A stretch of DNA of 30,245 bases from Prevotella sp. UBA2754. GTDB lineage: Bacteria > Bacteroidota > Bacteroidia > Bacteroidales > Bacteroidaceae. The DNA lies in the NCBI GenBank assembly GCA_002353295.1, contig DEJG01000009.1, positions 61,448 to 91,692 on the forward strand, in the 5' to 3' direction. This document shows positions 16,187-22,595 of this stretch, piece by piece. Below the pieces are notes generated by a model. The model saw only the letters and a list, made by a program, of their open reading frames with translations, had not been told where the DNA came from and did not search any database. Position 1 is the stretch's first letter, and the number at the start of each line of letters is the position of its first letter. Both the position numbers and the translations under genes were made by a program.

Positions 16187-16812
16187 CAACATACAGAATA
16201 GATGTGAACATCGTGGACGACCACACGATGCTGAACGAAGGACTGACGGAGGCGCTGAACCACAACGCGAAGATTCACGTCAGCCGCAGTTTCTCCACCT
16301 TGGCAGAATGTCGCGACGCCCTGAAGGTGCGCCAGCCCGACGTGCTCCTGCTCGACATTTCGATGCCCGACGGCGACGGTGTGGACTTTTGCCAATGGCT
16401 CGTGAGCGAATATCCCAAAATCAAGATTATTGCCATTACGATTCACGACGAGTACAGCATCATTCATCGCATGCTCGAGGCGGGTGTCAACGGCTACGTG
16501 CTGAAGAGCGCGCCCCTCGAAGAACTGGTCGGGGCAATCTGCAGCGTCTGGAAGGGGCAGAAATATATCAGTCCGCAAGTCGCCGACATCCTGCACGAAG
16601 GCAGCGCCAAGTCTGTCGTGCTCACCAACGTGGAGCAGAACATTCTGCGCCTCATCTGCGACGGACAGACCAATCCGCAGATAGCGCGGCAGCTCAGCCT
16701 CAGCGACGAGACCATCAAATGGTATCGCAAGCGCCTGCTTGCCAAATTCGGCGTCAGGAACACCGTCAATCTGGTGACGCTGGTCATGAAAGAGAATATA
16801 ATTAGGTTGTGA
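16183..16812 (+). CDS. NarL/FixJ-family response regulator
   Basis: A 209-residue two-domain regulator. The N-terminal receiver has acidic residues VDD (11-13), the phosphorylation site Asp58 in LLLDISMPDGDG, and the conserved Lys in YVLKSAP. The C-terminal LuxR-type helix-turn-helix (about 146-205) contains LTNVEQNILRLICDGQTN and the recognition region SDETIKWYRKRLLAKF. Translational coupling by a 4-nt overlap to the TPR kinase gene marks it as that kinase's cognate regulator. It would bind DNA as a dimer once phosphorylated. Its 3' end overlaps the convergent metalloprotease gene by 11 bp. Confidence 0.93.
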   Translation: MTTYRIDVNIVDDHTMLNEGLTEALNHNAKIHVSRSFSTLAECRDALKVRQPDVLLLDISMPDGDGVDFCQWLVSEYPKIKIIAITIHDEYSIIHRMLEAGVNGYVLKSAPLEELVGAICSVWKGQKYISPQVADILHEGSAKSVVLTNVEQNILRLICDGQTNPQIARQLSLSDETIKWYRKRLLAKFGVRNTVNLVTLVMKENIIRL

Positions 16813-17347
16813 TTCTGCGCGTTTCTCGGCGAGCCTCCTTCCAGCGGGGGAAGTACTTGTCCATCAAGGCATGGAAACGGGCATTGTGGCTGGGCTCCAG
16901 CAGATGGCACAGTTCATGGACGACGACATGCTCGACACACCACTGCGGCAAGAGCAGCAGATAAGCTGAGAAACAGATGCTGCGCTTCCTGACATTGCAG
17001 ACGCCCCAACGCGAAACCATCGCCTTGTAGGTGAGGACGGCTGGCTGCACACCCATTTCCTTCGAATGAGTTTCCACCATCGGCTCTATCAGCGCCCTCA
17101 GCCGTCGGAGGGCATCATCGGCTTGTGCGCGGGTCTGCAGAGGCAGCCGCCCGAAGAATGCTGCCTTGCGCTGCTCGCGCTCTTCGGTTCTCTTCCGTGC
17201 CCTGACTATCCATTCGCGATGTTCCAGCAGAAACCGCCTCACCTCGGACCGCGGCAGGCCGTAAGGCGCTGACACGTGCACATCACCGTTCTTCACGATG
17301 CGCATCGACAGTCTGCTCGTTCGTCTGTATGTTAATTGTATTGCCAT
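16802..17347 (-). CDS. YgjP-like zinc metallopeptidase (DUF45)
   Basis: A 181-residue protein with the M48-related YgjP signature: the zinc motif HELCH (His144, Glu145, His148) in VVVHELCHLLEPSHNARFHA, followed by a further His and a tail with KYFPRWKEAR, all diagnostic for this family. The N-terminal half has a beta-strand plus basic helix region typical of it (SAPYGLPRSEVRRFL, EHREWIVRARKR). The role of the family is unclear; cytosolic proteolysis of small proteins is inferred. It is convergent with the response regulator gene, and a -7 box lies about 45 bp upstream. Confidence 0.88.
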   Translation of the reverse strand: MAIQLTYRRTSRLSMRIVKNGDVHVSAPYGLPRSEVRRFLLEHREWIVRARKRTEEREQRKAAFFGRLPLQTRAQADDALRRLRALIEPMVETHSKEMGVQPAVLTYKAMVSRWGVCNVRKRSICFSAYLLLLPQWCVEHVVVHELCHLLEPSHNARFHALMDKYFPRWKEARRETRRITT

Positions 17348-17391
17348 ATCTTTTCGTCGTGCTGTTTCCTACAGAGGAATAAAATTTGTTG

Positions 17392-17399
17392 CAAAATTA
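17392..17399 (-). promoter_or_regulatory. -7 promoter box of the YgjP-like gene
   Basis: TAATTTTG on the minus strand, 44 bp upstream of the ATG at 17347. The flanks resemble those of the EamA promoter (both have a CTTTCAG-like stretch upstream). Confidence 0.5.
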
Positions 17400-17484
17400 C
17401 GGAAAAATCCTGAAAGAAGCCGTCGTCCTATCATTTTTTCTCGTGAATGTAAACATATAAGAAAGAGATTGTCAAAAAGAACAG

Positions 17485-17507
17485 CGCTCACTTCGGTGAG
17501 CGTTTTT
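17485..17507 (+). terminator. Strong hairpin terminator with a TTCG tetraloop
   Basis: CGCTCAC-TTCG-GTGAGCG forms a perfect 7-bp stem followed by TTTTT (17503-17507) on the plus strand; the minus-strand side has a weaker T-run. No intact plus-strand gene ends just before it, so it is an orphan. It may stop read-through from the kinase/regulator operon or mark the end of a lost gene. Confidence 0.65.
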
Positions 17508-17513
17508 CTTAGC

Positions 17514-17819
17514 AGAAAGGCAACGGGAGGAGTATTCTCTTACCTCTCACTTCTGAAAGTTGAGAATGTGAAACATGCGAAACTTGAATATGCTTGTAAA
17601 TATTTTCTCACTCCTTCCCGTGCTCCCTATCTACAGGAGAGGGCGTGGTGAGGCTTTTTATTTTTGCGACCATTAACACCCGCAATTTTTTCATTTAACG
17701 CTTACCATTTTCCCCTTAATCCCCATGCTCAATACTATTTCTAACGACAATGCAAAGGTACGAAAATTTCATACCTCCACCAAATTTTCGGGGGTCAAAA
17801 TTTACACTTTGCTATACGT
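17514..17819. other. Gene-free interval
   Basis: About 300 bp without a credible gene. An open frame crosses part of it on the plus strand (17298-17651), but it starts inside the YgjP gene and runs through the terminator hairpin. Around 17610-17640 there is a small CTCC...GGAG hairpin. The rest is AT-rich and I see nothing else in it. Confidence 0.5.
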
Positions 17820-17971
17820 GTATCAGATATCAGATATCAGTTTCTGAAATTTGATTTCTGCACCCAAAAAGTATTATATTATATATTATTATATATATAA
17901 TAAACTTATGAACCAACCTTTTTTCCCCGATTTTGAAAACTGATATACTGATATCTGATATAACTGATATT
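17820..17971. repeat. Short inverted-repeat element with GATATCA units around an AT-rich core
   Basis: Left arm 17820-17846 (three overlapping TATCAGA-type units ending in CAGTTTCTG) and right arm 17935-17971 (AAACTGATAT, CTGATATCTGATAT) are inverted copies of about 26 bp that match except for one inserted base. Between them are about 88 bp with a run of TA dinucleotides. The architecture (tandem short units at each end, AT-rich middle) parallels the 5309-5806 element, although the sequences are unrelated. Confidence 0.55.
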
Positions 17972-18002
17972 ACAGCAACGTGTGTCTATTCATACGGCAA
18001 AA

Positions 18003-18057
18003 GTTGACCATCTGTACTGAGTTAGTTGACGACCGTACCTGAGGTGATTGACCCCAT
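18003..18057. mobile_element. 22-bp iterons resembling the end of an IS21-type element (remnant)
   Basis: GTTGAC starts at 18003 and 18025, and ATTGAC at 18047, an exact 22-bp period. The first two units also share GTAC and GAG at corresponding places. Multiple terminal repeats of about 20 bp are characteristic of IS21-family ends, and the GTTGAC core resembles those I remember from Bacteroidetes. No istA or istB gene is in the window, so at most a solo end remains. The adjacent truncated coding frame supports an insertion history. A regulatory iteron array is the alternative. Confidence 0.35.
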
Positions 18058-18158
18058 TCCTAAAAACGTTGCCCAAACCAGCTGATGATGGAGGCGCAGC
18101 AGATGAAGAATGTGCGCCTAGCGAGGAGCCTGAGCCCGCGCCGGAACCTGCGGAGTGA
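18048..18158 (+). pseudogene. 3' stub of a protein gene with a Pro/Glu-rich C-terminus
   Basis: A plus-strand frame runs from just after a stop at 18045-18047 to TGA at 18156-18158 with no start codon. It encodes TPFLKTLPKPADDGG, then an acidic repeat-like tail with EEPEPAPEPAE. The composition is that of a natural protein tail, the DNA is GC-rich like the neighbouring coding regions, and a terminator hairpin follows 20-50 bp downstream on the same strand. It begins where the 22-bp iterons stop, suggesting that the rest of the gene was lost at an insertion or deletion boundary. The parent family cannot be identified. Confidence 0.4.
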
Positions 18159-18177
18159 GAACTGGACAGGGAATATG

Positions 18178-18215
18178 AAAAAAAATGCTGTCGGAGGGCT
18201 CCGGCAGCATTTTTC
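18178..18215. terminator. Bidirectional terminator between the gene stub and the 27-codon gene
   Basis: A near-perfect 12-bp stem (ATGCTG-CCGGAG with CTCCG-CAGCAT, one mismatch) has a run of eight T's on the minus-strand side (18178-18185) and TTTTT on the plus-strand side (18210-18214). It ends the minus-strand small gene immediately after its stop codon and would also end the plus-strand stub's transcript. Confidence 0.75.
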
Positions 18216-18297
18216 AGTTCTTTTGCGATTTATTCTTAAAAATAATGACTCCAAGAACTATCAACACGACGACGGCGATGATGTGTAAAAGGTCCAT
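18214..18297 (-). CDS. 27-residue single-span membrane peptide
   Basis: The ATG at 18297 opens a 27-codon frame: MDLLHIIAVVVLIVLG, then VIIFKNKSQKN, ending in TGA at 18214. It is one continuous hydrophobic helix of about 17 residues with a short acidic N-terminus and a Lys/Asn/Gln C-terminus, a typical small inner-membrane protein (N-out, C-in by the positive-inside rule). Support that it is real: a matching -7 box 42 bp upstream, inside a perfect palindrome, and a strong terminator beginning at its stop codon, so it forms a complete minimal transcription unit. No homologue can be named. Similar tiny proteins modulate transporters or sensor kinases; here that is only speculation. Confidence 0.55.
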   Translation of the reverse strand: MDLLHIIAVVVLIVLGVIIFKNKSQKN

Positions 18298-18337
18298 AAT
18301 TCTTTCGGTTTTAATGTTTGTAATCAAAAAAAGATGC

Positions 18338-18360
18338 CGCAAATATACGAAATATTTGCG
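18338..18360 (-). promoter_or_regulatory. Promoter box within a palindrome, upstream of the 27-codon gene
   Basis: The minus-strand -7 box TATATTTG (18340-18347) lies inside a perfect inverted repeat CGCAAATAT-N5-ATATTTGCG (18338-18360). The placement over the promoter suggests repressor binding. Confidence 0.5.
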
Positions 18361-18392
18361 ACATTGTTATCCTGTTTTGCCTTAAAAAAAGT

Positions 18393-18725
18393 TTAATCCA
18401 TAGGTGGCATCTCCGGACGGGGACCGCGTGGGCCGCCTTGTCCGCGACGGGCGTGGCGTCCGTGATGCTTGCGCATCTGCTTGTACTGCTTATACTGCTC
18501 GTCGTTGAGAATCTTCTTCAGTTTGGCGTCGTACTCCTTGTCGAGTTCCGCCAGCTGCGTCTTCTGAGCGTCGGTGAGCGAGAGGGCCTTCGCCATGCGG
18601 TCGGCGGGGTTGTGCTTCTTCATCTCGCACTTGTCGCACTTCTTTCCGTCACACTTGTTGTTGTCCTGAGCCTGAGCCATTGTCATCGACAGGAGGGCTA
18701 CCATTGTTAAAATCATCTTTTTCAT
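18393..18725 (-). CDS. DUF4890-like secreted small protein (Spy/LTXXQ-like)
   Basis: A 110-residue protein with a signal peptide (MKKMILTMVALLSMTMAQAQ), a short Cys/Lys-rich stretch with CDGKKCDKCEMKK (five Lys and three Cys, potentially metal-binding), and a helical segment ADRMAKALSLTDAQKTQLAEL that matches the LTxxQ pattern of Spy/CpxP-like periplasmic proteins. The tail is Arg/Gly/Pro-rich (HHGRHARRGQGGPRGPRP). DUF4890 proteins of this shape are common in Bacteroides and Prevotella and are presumed periplasmic stress or chaperone-like proteins. It is monocistronic, with its own promoter and a leader of roughly 60 nt. Confidence 0.75.
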   Translation of the reverse strand: MKKMILTMVALLSMTMAQAQDNNKCDGKKCDKCEMKKHNPADRMAKALSLTDAQKTQLAELDKEYDAKLKKILNDEQYKQYKQMRKHHGRHARRGQGGPRGPRPEMPPMD

Positions 18726-18791
18726 TGTCTTCAGATTTTTTATTGTTTGTACTTAAGTTTATTCTTGACCGAAGTCACAGGTTTGACGCTG

Positions 18792-18799
18792 CAAAGGTA
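18792..18799 (-). promoter_or_regulatory. -7 promoter box of the DUF4890-like gene
   Basis: TACCTTTG on the minus strand matches TAnnTTTG, 66 bp upstream of the ATG at 18725. Confidence 0.55.
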
Positions 18800-18870
18800 G
18801 GAAAAGTTTAAGCGCGGAGAAAGCACTTTCAACCAACGGGCAAAAATAATCAGCGAATGACCGTCTTTAA

Positions 18871-18902
18871 TTTGCATATCCCAAATAATTTTCGTAATTT
18901 CG
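18871..18902 (+). promoter_or_regulatory. Promoter of the DUF3298 lipoprotein gene
   Basis: TTTG (18871-18874) and TAATTTCG (18895-18902; one mismatch to TAnnTTTG) are 20 bp apart. The leader to the ATG at 18911 is very short. It also decides against the upstream ATG at 18857. Confidence 0.6.
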
Positions 18903-18910
18903 CACCCACT

Positions 18911-19705
18911 ATGAAGAGAAAATACATATTAACAGGTGTGACGGCGCTGATACTCTCCGCCTGCGGAGGGGGCGCCGGGGGCGGGCTGCTCTCGGGTTCG
19001 GACATCGAGACGGACGAGGCTAAGGCCGCCAAGACGGTGACGATTGCGGACGAAGACGGTGCGCCCCAGTGCAGCATCAGTCTGCAGGTAATTTTTGCCA
19101 AAGGCGACGACGAACGGGCACAGAACATCAACCATGCCATCCAGCAGCGGCTGTTCATGTTCGACAGCCTGAAGATGCAGCAGGCGGTCGACTCGTTTGC
19201 CAATTTCTACACGTCGGAATACCGTAAGAACATGGCCCCACTCTACCGCGAAGACCGGGGCGACGAGGCGAAGCACGCCTGGTATCAGTACAGATACGAG
19301 ATAAAGACGGAAACTCGCGAGGGCAAGGACGACTGTCTGGTATACATCGTCGACCTGGATATGTACGAGGGCGGCGCCCACGGCATCCGCCAACAGCTGG
19401 CGATGAACTTCGACGCGCAGACGGGACGGCTGATTACTTACGACGACATTTTTGCACAAGGCTACCAATACCGGCTGCGCGAAATGCTGCTCGACGAACT
19501 GAAGCGGCAGACGGAGACGAACTCGCTGGACGAACTGCACGCCAAGGACTATCTGCTGACGATGGACATCTACGCGCCGCGCAACTTCATCCTGGGCGAC
19601 GACGAAATCACATTTATCTATAATCCCTACGAGATTGCGCCGTGTGACAAGGGGAATACGGAACTGACGCTGAGCTACGGGAAGCTCAGGGAAATCATGA
19701 AATAA
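18911..19705 (+). CDS. DUF3298/RsiV-like lipoprotein
   Basis: From the ATG at 18911 the protein has 264 residues; the longer frame from 18857 would cross the promoter. The N-terminus (MKRKYILTGVTALILSAC) ends in a lipobox with Cys18, so it should be a lipoprotein, followed by a Gly-rich spacer. The rest has the DUF4163/DUF3298 pattern: a strand region with CSISLQVIFAKG, a helical part with NINHAIQQRLF, then LDMYEGGAHG, NFDAQTGRLITYDDIF and the C-terminal FIYNPYEIAP motif. Proteins with this pair of domains are extracytoplasmic; RsiV of Bacillus binds lysozyme as an anti-sigma factor, but many Bacteroidetes members have no known partner. The gene precedes rsmG by 1 bp and is probably cotranscribed with it. 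Confidence 0.85.
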   Translation: MKRKYILTGVTALILSACGGGAGGGLLSGSDIETDEAKAAKTVTIADEDGAPQCSISLQVIFAKGDDERAQNINHAIQQRLFMFDSLKMQQAVDSFANFYTSEYRKNMAPLYREDRGDEAKHAWYQYRYEIKTETREGKDDCLVYIVDLDMYEGGAHGIRQQLAMNFDAQTGRLITYDDIFAQGYQYRLREMLLDELKRQTETNSLDELHAKDYLLTMDIYAPRNFILGDDEITFIYNPYEIAPCDKGNTELTLSYGKLREIMK

Positions 19706-19706
19706 G

Positions 19707-20324
19707 ATGGAAGCAATACTGAAATACTTTAAACTGACAGCGGAGCAGCAGAGGCAGGTGGCAATGCTCGAAGCGCTCTATCGCGAGTGGAACGCGAAAA
19801 TCAACGTGATATCGCGCAAAGACATCGACAACCTCTATGAACACCACGTGCTACACTCGATGGCGATTGCCAAACTGATACAATTCACGCCCGGAACCAG
19901 GATTCTGGACTTCGGGACGGGAGGCGGATTCCCCGGCATTCCGCTGGCCATCCTGTTTCCCGACTGCGACTTCAAACTGATTGACGGAACGGGAAAGAAG
20001 ATTCGCGTGGCGCAGGAGGTTTGCCAAGCTATAGGACTCAAGAACTGCCACCCGACACAGCTGCGCGGCGAGGAGGAGAAAGGCAAATTCGACTTCGTGG
20101 TGAGCCGTGCCGTGATGCCCCTGCCCGACCTGGTGAAAATCGTGCGCAAGAACATGGCTGCCAAACAGCATAACGCACTGCCCAACGGCATCATCTGTCT
20201 GAAGGGGGGACAGTTGGAGGAGGAGACGCACCCCTACAGGAATATCGTAGAAATAAACCCCATCAGCCAATTCTTCGAAGAGGAATGGTTCGCGGAGAAA
20301 AACATCATCTATCTGCCATGCTGA
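19707..20324 (+). CDS. rsmG: 16S rRNA (guanine527-N7)-methyltransferase
   Basis: A 205-residue protein with the characteristic GidB/RsmG sequence: YREWNAKINVISRKDIDNLY (25-44), HVLHSM (47-52), the S-adenosylmethionine motif ILDFGTGGGFPGIPLA (66-81), and VSRAV (about 132-136). It methylates N7 of G527 in 16S rRNA near the decoding site; loss causes low-level streptomycin resistance in other bacteria. Length is normal and no key motif is missing. It sits between the DUF3298 gene (1-bp gap) and the MBL hydrolase, whose ATG overlaps its last codons. Confidence 0.95.
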   Translation: MEAILKYFKLTAEQQRQVAMLEALYREWNAKINVISRKDIDNLYEHHVLHSMAIAKLIQFTPGTRILDFGTGGGFPGIPLAILFPDCDFKLIDGTGKKIRVAQEVCQAIGLKNCHPTQLRGEEEKGKFDFVVSRAVMPLPDLVKIVRKNMAAKQHNALPNGIICLKGGQLEEETHPYRNIVEINPISQFFEEEWFAEKNIIYLPC

Positions 20325-20959
20325 CCATCAAGCGATTCATGTGTAATATGTTGCAGGAAAACTGCTACATTGTGAGCGACGAAACCAAGGAGTGCGTCGT
20401 CATCGACTGCGGCGCTGCCTATCAGGAGGAACGCCAAGCCATCTGCCATTATATCAAGAACGAAGGACTGAAGCCCGTACACCTGCTGGCGACGCACGGA
20501 CACCTGGACCACAACTGGGGCAACACAGCCCTGCACGACGAGTTCGGGCTGAAGGTGGAGGCAAGGGCGGAGGACGCTTTCCTGATAGAACATCTGGGCA
20601 AACAGGCACGCGAGATGTTCGGCTTCGAGCTCGCCGAGGAGGAAGCGCCCGTCGGACATTACTTCAGCGAGGGCGAGGCAGTGAGTTTCGGCACGCACCG
20701 ACTGCAAATCATCCACACGCCCGGCCACACCCCCGGCGGATGCTGCTACTACTGCGAGGAAGAGAAGGTGATGTTCTCGGGCGACACCCTGTTCCGCATG
20801 AGCATCGGACGCACCGACTTCGAGGGCAGCAGCTGGACGCAAATGGCGGAGAGTCTGCACCAATTGGCAAAACTCCCCGCCGATACGACAATCTATAGCG
20901 GACACGGACCGCAGAGCACGATAGCCGACGAACTGCGTTTCAATCCTTATATGCGCTGA
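20318..20959 (+). CDS. Glyoxalase II-like metallo-beta-lactamase fold hydrolase
   Basis: From the ATG at 20318 (7-nt overlap with rsmG) the protein has 213 residues; the earlier ATG at 20285 lies deep inside rsmG and is unlikely. The two-zinc motif THGHLDHNWGN (59-69) is complete, with later ligands in HTPGHTPGG, FSGDTLF and YSGHGPQS. This is the YcbL/GloB-like group of small hydrolases, which act on thioesters such as S-lactoylglutathione or on related substrates; the real substrate is not determined by the sequence. It is probably cotranscribed with rsmG. Its 3' end overlaps the convergent GH43 gene by 20 bp. Confidence 0.88.
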   Translation: MLTIKRFMCNMLQENCYIVSDETKECVVIDCGAAYQEERQAICHYIKNEGLKPVHLLATHGHLDHNWGNTALHDEFGLKVEARAEDAFLIEHLGKQAREMFGFELAEEEAPVGHYFSEGEAVSFGTHRLQIIHTPGHTPGGCCYYCEEEKVMFSGDTLFRMSIGRTDFEGSSWTQMAESLHQLAKLPADTTIYSGHGPQSTIADELRFNPYMR

Positions 20960-22595
20960 CGCGAATCCAGTCGGCATCCACCCAGCCTTTGTCGGCCTTG
21001 GCATCGGTCTCGGCTGCCACGTAACCGAACTTGGCACCTATCCAGCGGCCTTCCTTCATCCGGAAGAGTGAACCGCAATCCTTGAATTTACGGCCATCCT
21101 GACTCCAGGAGAACTGCACCTGCGAATCCTTCACGCGGAGGCGCAGATAGATATCCTCGTGTATTCCGGGCTTATAGTCTATCTGGTCTTCGGCGGTAGG
21201 CTTGAGCGTAGCGATGAGCTGCTCGGTCTGCGGTTTTCCCTTGTCGGCAGACTTGCAGGTGAGTTGCAGCAACTGGAATTCGCGCCCCACCCGCTTGACG
21301 ACGAGCGCGCTGTAGTCCAGCCCCATCATGATGAGCCCGCCCATCTGCCCCTCAGCCTTAGCCGTCATGCGCAGCTTGGTGGTGACGCAGAAGGCATCGG
21401 CTGGCGTCTTCTGCAACAGCATATTGGGCACCATGAAGAGATTCTTGGCATCGGCATCGAGCTTATGCGTATAGATGCGCATGGTACCAAAGGCGGTAGG
21501 CATCCCGAAGAACTGATGATAATTGGCATGCCATTGCCACTGAAGTCCCAGCCGGGGCTGGTCGAACTCGTCGTTCTCAACGGGATTGACGACGGGAGAA
21601 GGATGAGCAGTCTTCGGTTTCCTATAAACGGTGACGGGCTCGCCTTTCTTTCCCATCACGGGCCAACCCGAAGACCAATCGACCGGATTGAGGTGAACGA
21701 CGCGGCCGTAGGCTTCCTTGTCCTGGAAATGCAGGAACCAGTCTTCGCCGTATTTCGTATGAATCCATCCGCCCTGGTGCGGACCGTTGATATTCGTCTT
21801 GCCCTGCTGGAGCACTATCTTATGCTCGTAGGGACCGTAAGGCGACTTGGAACGCATGGCCAACTGGAAACCGGTAGGCACGCCGCCGGCAGGACACATA
21901 ATCCAATACCAGCCGTCGCGCTTGTAGAACTTCGGACCTTCGCAAGTGCGATTTTCGGTGCCATTGCCGTCGAAAACGATAACGGGGTCGGAAATGGCCT
22001 TCGTACCTTCCTTATTTAACTCGCGCACACATAGCACAGAGGCAAACTTGGAGCGCGAATTAGCCCATCCGTTGACCAGATAGCAACGGCCGTCGTCGTC
22101 CCAAAGCGGCGTTGTATCAATAATACCCTTACCCTTGATGACGCATACGGGAGCCTCCCATTCGCCGGCAGGGTCTTTCGTCTTTACCATATAGCAGCCG
22201 AAATCGGGGTCGCCCCAATAGATATAGTACTCGCCATTGTGGTAGCGGATAGAAGGCGCCCACACGCCTGCACCGTGACGAGGCTGGCTGAAATGCTTCA
22301 CGAGGGCATCGTCGCCCGTGTAGAGCTCCTTGAGGGCATATCCCACAATCTCCCAGTTCACCAGATCCTTGCTGTGAAGGATGGGCAGCCCCGGGGTGCA
22401 CTGGAACGAGGATGCCGTGAGATAATAGTCTTCACCGGAAGCGCCCACGCACACGTCGGGGTCGCTGTAGTCGGCATTAATCACGGGATTGGTAAACGTG
22501 CCGTCGCCATTGTCGGGCGACCATACTTTTGACTGATACTGGGCTTGCACCGATACCGCCGATAGCAGCCACAGAAATAGAAAAGTTTTTCTCAT
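20940..22595 (-). CDS. GH43 family glycoside hydrolase (subfamily 12-like)
   Basis: A 551-residue secreted enzyme: signal peptide (1-19, ending VQAQ), five-bladed propeller (about 35-330), and a C-terminal beta-sandwich (about 345-550). The GH43 catalytic triad is visible: base Asp45 in NADYSDPDV, transition-state Asp160 in GIIDTTPLW, and acid Glu219 in TCEGPKFY. The sandwich domain and the NPVDWSSGWPVMG segment fit subfamily 12, whose members are beta-xylosidases or alpha-L-arabinofuranosidases. It acts on plant hemicellulose fragments, in the periplasm or at the surface. There is no SusC/SusD pair nearby, so it is not part of a full polysaccharide-utilization locus in this window. Its start overlaps the stop of the ATP-grasp-like gene by 4 nt, so the two form one transcript. 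Confidence 0.92.
   Translation of the reverse strand: MRKTFLFLWLLSAVSVQAQYQSKVWSPDNGDGTFTNPVINADYSDPDVCVGASGEDYYLTASSFQCTPGLPILHSKDLVNWEIVGYALKELYTGDDALVKHFSQPRHGAGVWAPSIRYHNGEYYIYWGDPDFGCYMVKTKDPAGEWEAPVCVIKGKGIIDTTPLWDDDGRCYLVNGWANSRSKFASVLCVRELNKEGTKAISDPVIVFDGNGTENRTCEGPKFYKRDGWYWIMCPAGGVPTGFQLAMRSKSPYGPYEHKIVLQQGKTNINGPHQGGWIHTKYGEDWFLHFQDKEAYGRVVHLNPVDWSSGWPVMGKKGEPVTVYRKPKTAHPSPVVNPVENDEFDQPRLGLQWQWHANYHQFFGMPTAFGTMRIYTHKLDADAKNLFMVPNMLLQKTPADAFCVTTKLRMTAKAEGQMGGLIMMGLDYSALVVKRVGREFQLLQLTCKSADKGKPQTEQLIATLKPTAEDQIDYKPGIHEDIYLRLRVKDSQVQFSWSQDGRKFKDCGSLFRMKEGRWIGAKFGYVAAETDAKADKGWVDADWIRVSAYKD

Noticed and set aside
17298..17651. 117-codon plus-strand ORF
   Set aside because: It begins inside the YgjP gene, passes through a strong terminator hairpin, and has no recognisable domain.
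18060..18254. 64-codon minus-strand ORF overlapping the small membrane-peptide gene in another frame
   Set aside because: It reads through the bidirectional terminator and the gene stub, while the 27-codon frame has its own promoter and ends at the terminator.
21159..22019. 286-codon plus-strand ORF opposite the GH43 gene
   Set aside because: Antisense shadow of a GH43 gene with an intact catalytic triad; the translation has no natural-protein character.
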